64,000 nucleotides of DNA from Chromobotia macracanthus (taxonomy: Eukaryota; Chordata; Actinopteri; Cypriniformes; Botiidae): NCBI GenBank assembly GCA_036877525.1, contig JAZGTH010000008.1, positions 9,408,501 to 9,472,500 of the forward strand. The letters run 5' to 3'. Positions 60,601 through 64,000 of the stretch are shown piece by piece. The number at the start of each line of letters is the position of its first letter. The first letter of the stretch is position 1. A program made the position numbers and the translations under genes. Below the pieces are notes generated by a model. That model saw nothing but the letters and a program-made list of their open reading frames with translations, had not been told where the DNA came from and made no database searches.

Positions 60601-62587
60601 TGAGCTGGTGTAGTCAGTTGAAAAACTCATCTTAAAACATTTAGCATAATTTCTCATCATTACATTATTATTATTATTTATAGAATAAAGTATAATAAAG
60701 CTGTTCAAATATTACAAATATCTAAAAAACGTATGCCTGCCAAACCAATTTCCTCAAATGTTAGTGCGATGTAACCAATATACAGGAAGCCATTTTGTTG
60801 TTTAGCCAAATCTGCTCTAAATCGCAGCCTTCTTCTCAATTTCACTCTGTCTCCACTTTCCCAGTGTCAGACAGTCAGTTCCCGAAGCAAGCGTTATCCG
60901 TTGGAGAGCCAGATCCTGCTGCAAATTCACTAGAGGATTTGGAGCATGAAGACAGGTGCCAGAGATTCGGAGCAATCTGCCATCACGCCTGCATCAACAC
61001 TCACAACTCCTACCTGTGCGTCTGCCACCCTGGATACATCCTCCTGCAGGATGCTCGCACCTGCGCGCCTGGTAATATCACCTGGTTCTGATGGCTGTTT
61101 ATATACAGAAGCAAACTTGTTTCAAATTCTGTTTTGTAAAGATTTCTTGTATATGTTTTTCAGATAGGTAGGGACAGACACATATTTGTATTATGTAAAG
61201 CCTGTTTAAACATTGTTACAAATATTTGTTTATATTAAAAATCAATCTGCGTCAGAAGGTTAAAGTTCATGTTGATCATATACCTGCTACTGCATGCATC
61301 GCAGCAAATGCGAGCCTCATCTCTATTCATAAAAAACACACGCTATCAGCCCTGCATTAAACAATGGAATTAATCTTCTTACTACCTGACATCATAGCTA
61401 CATCATGTGCGTGATTTGAATTCAAAATCACCTCGTTCTTTATACTGCGGGTTTGTGATGCATTTGTGTGCGTGTTTATACATCAAACAATCTAGAGAAT
61501 GTTTTTATGATGAGCCAGTGAATCATATTATTATATGTTTTAACCCTTTGGACTCCAAGGAACGACATGCATAAAATTCATAATATTTTGCACAGAGCTA
61601 AAACAAAGTTGTTATCTAACATCTGTCTAACATCATCCATAGCTAAAGCTACAATCCATAACTTTTTAAGGTTAAAATGAACGAGTTATATGAATCAGTT
61701 GAGCAAGTACATAACAGATCAGTGTTCAAAACTGTCACTTTACCCTACCCCGATTTGCAACTGGTAGTTTATAAAATTAATTTATAATTTAAGGTGTCAG
61801 GTCAGATTTGACATTTAACGTAAAAGTACGTAACGTAAACTGTAATTTTATGTTTCAAACAAACGTGACAGAGAGGCAAAAGTTACAGGTTGCAGCTTTA
61901 AAAAGAATAATAAATGTGGATGATTAAAAAAAGACGGAATTTCATTTTGTGTGAAACTGTTCCTTTAACTCTTTCATTACACGAAAAGCACATTCGAGAA
62001 CATTGGGCAGTGATAATGGTTGTTTTGGCTGTTAAGAGCAGATTATCATTGTTTTGCCTCAATTTGTAATTATTTGTCTCTGGTTTCCCTGGTTACATGA
62101 CAGGAAACATCACGACTGCATGATGATATTGTTATCATGTGTCAGTATTGTTTTTGTCATCCCTGGTGACATGAATATGTTGTTTATGCTCCAGTAAGAG
62201 TCGAACAGGAATGATTTGGTGATACAGATACTCGTAAATTCTCTTTCGTAATCTTCAGCTGACCTTCGGAATGATTGGAATTCTGATGACAGATGTGTTG
62301 GAAAAGGACTGAACTCAAACAGCACTTCCTATAATTTCCCATCTTGTTATGATTTAATATTGTGGAGAAACTTTCAGTCACATGCACCATCAATCACGAC
62401 AGTGTTTCAGAGGGAAGCCAAGGAAAACAGGTTGACTCATCATCATTATAAGATTTCACTTATTTATCTCCCACAGAGAACCAGGAGGAAGACAACAGAG
62501 TTAGTGAGGAAGACCGGCTGGTTACTTTACCTCCAGCACGACCAGAAATCACCACTGAGACCCCAGTGTTACAAAATCCATGTGCAG
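40818..62587 (+). CDS. fbln2: Fibulin-2, 3'-partial, 6 coding exons in window
   Basis: Secreted calcium-dependent extracellular-matrix glycoprotein that binds fibronectin, elastin-associated proteins, laminins and aggrecans (family knowledge). Coding parts are 40818-42684, 55557-55659, 56045-56174, 56767-56956, 60865-61071 and 62477-62587; all joins keep frame, for 869 codons plus one base. Domain order matches human FBLN2: signal peptide (1-~20), Cys-rich Na region (~20-168), Cys-free Nb region (~169-622), anaphylatoxin-like modules with CC..C pairs, first EGF-like module, then a linker ending NPCA that begins the next EGF module. The remaining EGF repeats and the C-terminal fibulin module are downstream of the window. 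The Nb region is longer than the human one (~260 residues) and carries two internal repeat arrays. Possible N-glycosylation sites include NFT, NSS and NET in Nb. ATG 40818 is the first ATG after the acceptor at 40690, with A at -3 and G at +4. Confidence 0.95.
41676..42035 (+). repeat. fbln2: Ten tandem 36-bp units (12 residues each) inside fbln2 exon 2
   Basis: Reading residues 287-406 in steps of 12 aligns them without gaps. Examples are LREMFGIHKSTT, then DRPQFSLHKDSS, and later ETQSFSLYKDNS. Position 5 is F/I/L/Y in nine units, position 7 is often L/I, position 9 is K in six of the first seven, and position 12 is S/T in most. The array degrades toward its 3' end. Confidence 0.85.
42390..42536 (+). 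repeat. fbln2: Seven tandem 21-bp units (7 residues each) inside fbln2 exon 2
   Basis: Residues 525-573 split exactly into seven heptads, e.g. DHKQVPE, EHRKPIE, NHKKPSE. His is at position 2 in six of seven and Pro at position 5 or 6 in six of seven. The charged ends D/E/N..E suggest an extended, charged spacer. Confidence 0.85.
45585..45735 (+). mobile_element. tRNA-derived SINE, HE1/V-SINE-like, nearly full length
   Basis: The head has an A box (TAGCTCAAATGATGG) and B box (GGTTCGATTCC), then AGGAAACACACACTGG and the tail AGCATCTGCCAAATACATAA ending in AAATGTAAATAAA. The name is from memory of fish SINEs; the structure is read from the sequence. Confidence 0.85.
46862..46957 (+). mobile_element. 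CAGCTAACA element reduced to its ends
   Basis: CCTAGCTAACATATAACATA is followed almost at once by the right end CCTAAAATTGTTAGCTGGG, so about 220 bp of the interior are missing. Confidence 0.75.
47561..47680 (+). mobile_element. Degenerate HE1-like SINE
   Basis: Contains CTGGTAGAGCATGCTGCTTG, a B box decayed to GGTTCAATCTT, GGGAACACACAGTGATAAAA, and a decayed tail (CATCTGGCAAGCACAT). Both promoter boxes differ from consensus, so it is presumably inactive. Confidence 0.7.
47707..47840 (-). mobile_element. CAGCTAACA element, internal fragment
   Basis: Reverse-orientation middle section (TCAAAACGTCCAGTTTTTTA, then TGTTCCACTAACTTAAGAAT). Both termini are missing. Confidence 0.65.
49477..49590. 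repeat. AGCAACC-type degenerate tandem repeat
   Basis: Repeats of AGCAACCATCTAGCAATGCC, CTAGCAACCAGAACACC and ATAGCAACGCCCTGGCAACG. This pattern is common in cyprinid genomes. Confidence 0.6.
50216..50262 (+). mobile_element. SINE head fragment
   Basis: TTTTAGCTCAGCTGGTAGAGC is a good tRNA-type A-box region, but the sequence becomes unrelated after about 45 bases. No B box. Confidence 0.55.
52238..52601 (+). mobile_element. TTAAAGCTACAGTCC inverted-repeat element, copy 1
   Basis: Left end TTAAAGCTACAGTCCAGAAC, right end AATTACAGAGTGCAGCTTTAA. The two ends are imperfect inverted copies. Shares an internal body with the copy at 61643 (GAGCAAGTACAT.., TACCCTGATTT.., GAGAGGCAAAA). Confidence 0.8.
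53694..54058 (-). mobile_element. CAGCTAACA element, full length, reverse
   Basis: Left edge CCCGGCTAACAATATTAGG, right edge GAACGTTCCCTGTTAGCAGG. The longest copy here, about 365 bp. Confidence 0.82.
54130..54331 (+). mobile_element. CAGCTAACA element, left end truncated
   Basis: Begins at GTTCTCTCAAAGTTATCAAA and ends CTGCAATTGTTAGCTGGG. It lies 72 bp from the oppositely oriented copy at 53694-54058. Confidence 0.78.
55557..55659 (+). CDS. fbln2: fbln2 exon: start of anaphylatoxin-like modules (SMESCCVAGQKWA)
   Basis: Acceptor ggctccag, donor TGCAG|gtaagc. It starts by completing a Gly codon from the exon ending at 42684 and leaves two bases of an Arg/Ser codon. SCCVAGQKWA matches the human SCCAAGQQWA start of the first anaphylatoxin-like module. 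An alternative acceptor at 55536 would put the sequence out of frame. Confidence 0.93.
55660..56044 (+). other. fbln2: fbln2 intron, 0.4 kb
   Basis: Short intron with nothing recognised in it. Confidence 0.9.
56045..56174 (+). CDS. fbln2: fbln2 exon: anaphylatoxin-like modules, middle part
   Basis: Encodes VIQKQCCLGALRESRCQAGI, then GQVCEEGNDSPCGEDSHK. The CC and single Cys spacing match human (QRHCCVSYLQEKSCMAG). The acceptor, ttttatgtaag, is weak, but it is the only one keeping frame with both neighbours. The donor is AAG|gtatga in phase 0. Confidence 0.92.
56175..56766 (+). other. fbln2: fbln2 intron, 0.6 kb
   Basis: Holds an exact 22-bp tandem duplication at 56401-56444. Otherwise nothing seen. 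Confidence 0.9.
56401..56444. repeat. Exact 22-bp tandem duplication
   Basis: Units starting AATTATGCATCCCAGTTCCG at 56401 and 56423 are identical. Confidence 0.93.
56767..56956 (+). CDS. fbln2: fbln2 exon: anaphylatoxin-like module end (DCCSCCALGLRLR)
   Basis: Acceptor tttaacgtag, donor AGAG|gtaaca. DCCSCCALGLRLRREG and YPCGHVFLTCCEDGE match human DCCGLGLRVRAEG and YPCNHVMLSCCEGEE. A Lys/Pro-rich linker follows (LKKKERPQPTALPKR). It ends in phase 1. Confidence 0.95.
57040..57285. repeat. Fish dispersed repeat with GTCCCCACAAGG core
   Basis: Contains TAAGCTTGTTTCCTCATG, AATGTCCCCACAAGGTTC, CAGGTATTACTATCC and GGTCCCCATAATG in the order seen in a repeat common beside fish microsatellites. 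It adjoins a CA repeat. Confidence 0.55.
57490..57696 (-). mobile_element. TTAAAGG-type element, reverse, 5' limit uncertain
   Basis: Right edge CATTTTTGGGTGAGCTATTC followed by CTCAAAG is the reverse of the family's left terminus. Confidence 0.55.
60194..60440 (-). mobile_element. CAGCTAACA element, one end truncated, reverse
   Basis: Begins CCCAGCTAACAATTTTAGG, then TAAGAACGTTCCCTAGC. Runs to GCTTTAAGAGAACTTTG, where the terminal inverted repeat is lost. Confidence 0.78.
60865..61071 (+). CDS. fbln2: fbln2 exon: first EGF-like module
   Basis: Acceptor actttcccag, donor CCTG|gtaata, phase 1 at both ends as usual for EGF exons. An acidic linker leads to a six-Cys EGF module (DRC, AIC, HAC, YLC, VC, RTC). 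The Asn/Asp-hydroxylation consensus C-x-N-x4-Y-x-C is present (CINTHNSYLC). The calcium motif before the first Cys is HEDRC where the human protein has DQDEC, so it is eroded. Confidence 0.95.
61643..61901 (+). mobile_element. TTAAAGCTACAGTCC inverted-repeat element, copy 2
   Basis: CTAAAGCTACAATCCATAAC to AGTTACAGGTTGCAGCTTTAA. Same orientation as copy 1 and about 100 bp shorter internally. Confidence 0.8.
61911..61968 (-). mobile_element. TTAAAGG-type element, terminal fragment
   Basis: TTTCATTTTGTGTGAAACTG followed by TTCCTTTAA, directly next to the element ending at 61901. Confidence 0.5.
62477..62587 (+). CDS. fbln2: fbln2 exon: linker leading into the second EGF module (ENQEEDNR..NPCAG)
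   Basis: Acceptor ctcccacag, donor GCAG|gtatat, phase 1 to phase 1, 37 codons' worth. It encodes an acidic then Pro/Thr-rich linker ending QNPCA, matching the position of human PLPQPNTCKDNGPC. The remainder of that EGF module must be in a later exon. With no domain of its own it rests on splice sites, phase and position. Confidence 0.8.
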
Positions 62588-64000
62588 GTATATAATGTAA
62601 ACATCTTTACTTATCCAAAACACACTTGTGTAGATTAATTGTACAGTCAACATTATATACACTCAATATTTTATGTTACAGTGAAAAATATTATGAGATA
62701 TTGATATTTGGGCATACAGTATATTACAGTAATTCTTTATGTTTAATGTGCAGTTATTCAAAGCTGTGATATATTGTGATCTCTTATTCAGTTTTCTCTT
62801 ATATATTTGTACTGAACATAAGTGCTATGCACCATTATTGCTCTGAAAAGTGGACAATCTCTCAATATACAGAGAAAATCCTATAAGAATAAGCATGTCA
62901 ATACAGTATTTGGAGTTATTGTGATGCTATGCTATTATGAAAAATTGATCAACACTAAAATAATAGGTTTTCCTCGCACTTCTGTGTCTTACTAGCCTGT
63001 TTTGCAGTAAAACAGCAATCCAAGAACAATTACATTCCAAGAACAATGTTTACATTCATAAACATTCCCAAACACGCTGTGATATATACATTTAGCCTAA
63101 ATTCCGCAGAACACAACTCTCAGTTTCCTAAACCTCTCAGCAGTTAATGAAGGTCATACCCTGTTTTCCGAAACACTGCTATTCCCCTAAATGTCTGCCA
63201 GGTCACATCTTTCCAACCGCACTCCATCCTATCCATGCGTCTTCACTGCAGCCAAAGCAGCAGAAATCCATGTCCTGTATCATCTTTCACATCCAGATCT
63301 CCATTCCAGATCCTTTTTATTCAGAGTTGGAGCTCATTTCTGGCAGGCACGGATATTGCCGTCTTAGCTTATGTCCATGACAAAATCCCGTGCACATGTT
63401 TTTGTGGTTGGAGGAACTCAAAATCCTCTTTGTAATGATGTGTTGTTGATAAGCGGCCAGTTTATTGCTCATGTCTTGGCCATGTTCATATTGTTGTTAT
63501 TTTAAATGTTATTAGATTGACACAATATTTCTGTGACCCGTAACGCTCGTTGCACCGTGACAGGGAACGAAATTCCAGATCTTGTAGCCTCGCAGCTACA
63601 GTGATTCTAACACTTTCCGTACTGCATGTTATCCTAATTAAAACACGCAAAACAGAGGAGAAAAGATCATTACTGGATTCCTACCTCCTCATCCAAGAGG
63701 CCATCTAGAAGATGCAGCGATTTACGCTGAGATACCTTGTGTCTCAAGGTTTAATGTATATGGTGGTTTTTAATGGATGGTAGATGTTTAAGGACTTAAG
63801 AAATTACTGGAACTCTATGTCCTGTCTGGGACACTGCTCATGTCTCTGGTGCCTCAATCAGTGCTGAAAGGGTCGAATGTTTCTGCATAACCCATTTAGC
63901 CATTCTGATTATAACTTTAATATAATTTTTTAGGCCTACTTTTTTATGTCCTCTTTAATAGAAATACAGCAAAGTCAAATAACAGAATATTACAAATAAC
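62588..64000 (+). other. fbln2: fbln2 intron, continues beyond window
   Basis: No further EGF exon (CxxxC..CxC pattern) is found to the end of the window. AT-rich with no repeat recognised. Confidence 0.75.

Larger units (their letters stand above)
56957..60864 (+). other. fbln2: fbln2 intron, 3.9 kb
   Basis: Contains a CA repeat and the GTCCCCACAAGG dispersed repeat (57040-57285), a reverse TTAAAGG-type element (about 57490-57696), a block with possible coding remnants and AATAAA signals (57800-59160), a unique block at 59600-59960, and a CAGCTAACA element (60194-60440). Confidence 0.88.
61072..62476 (+). other. fbln2: fbln2 intron, 1.4 kb
   Basis: Contains a TTAAAGCTACAG-type inverted-repeat element (61643-61901), immediately followed by the reverse end of a TTAAAGG-type element (to about 61968). 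Confidence 0.88.

Overview
The window is vertebrate nuclear DNA, most likely from a cyprinid (carp/zebrafish-type) ray-finned fish. Coding sequence is confined to short exons with GT/AG borders inside long AT-rich introns. The repeats point the same way: tRNA-derived SINEs with the tail typical of fish HE1/V-SINEs, short inverted-repeat DNA transposons beginning TTAAAGGG..GTTCAC, and many microsatellites. The species is inferred from repeat style and gene order and is not proven.

Region 1 (1-16.45 kb, + strand) holds the 3' two-thirds or more of hdac11, the class IV histone deacetylase. Eight coding exons (101-201, 1665-1781, 5544-5586, 6437-6513, 7233-7295, 11477-11573, 14552-14730, 15695-15934) join in frame and give about 305 residues, from roughly human residue 51 to the stop. 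The His-His pair, the three zinc ligands and the catalytic Tyr are all present. The first exon(s) and promoter lie upstream of the window.

Region 2 (16.45-38.95 kb) is intergenic. It contains mainly dispersed repeats, plus a few weak coding candidates. The best is a 72-codon minus-strand reading frame at 20534-20752.

Region 3 (38.95-64 kb, + strand) holds the 5' part of fbln2 (fibulin-2), an extracellular-matrix glycoprotein. There is a probable GC-rich promoter and noncoding exon 1 ending at 39076. A 1.87-kb exon (ATG at 40818) encodes the signal peptide, the Cys-rich Na region and the Cys-free Nb region. After a 12.9-kb intron come three exons for the anaphylatoxin-like modules, one exon for the first EGF-like module, and one linker exon (62477-62587). 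The remaining EGF repeats and the fibulin C-terminal module lie beyond the window. hdac11 followed by fbln2 in the same orientation is also the human gene order (3p25).

The two genes are neighbours, not an operon: one is an intracellular deacylase and the other a secreted matrix protein. The least expected observations are two exact-period repeat arrays in the Cys-free region of fibulin-2 (ten 12-residue units and seven 7-residue units), a first EGF module with an eroded calcium motif, a predicted 7-codon upstream ORF in the fbln2 leader, and twelve copies of one inverted-repeat transposon family. I found no novel multi-gene system.
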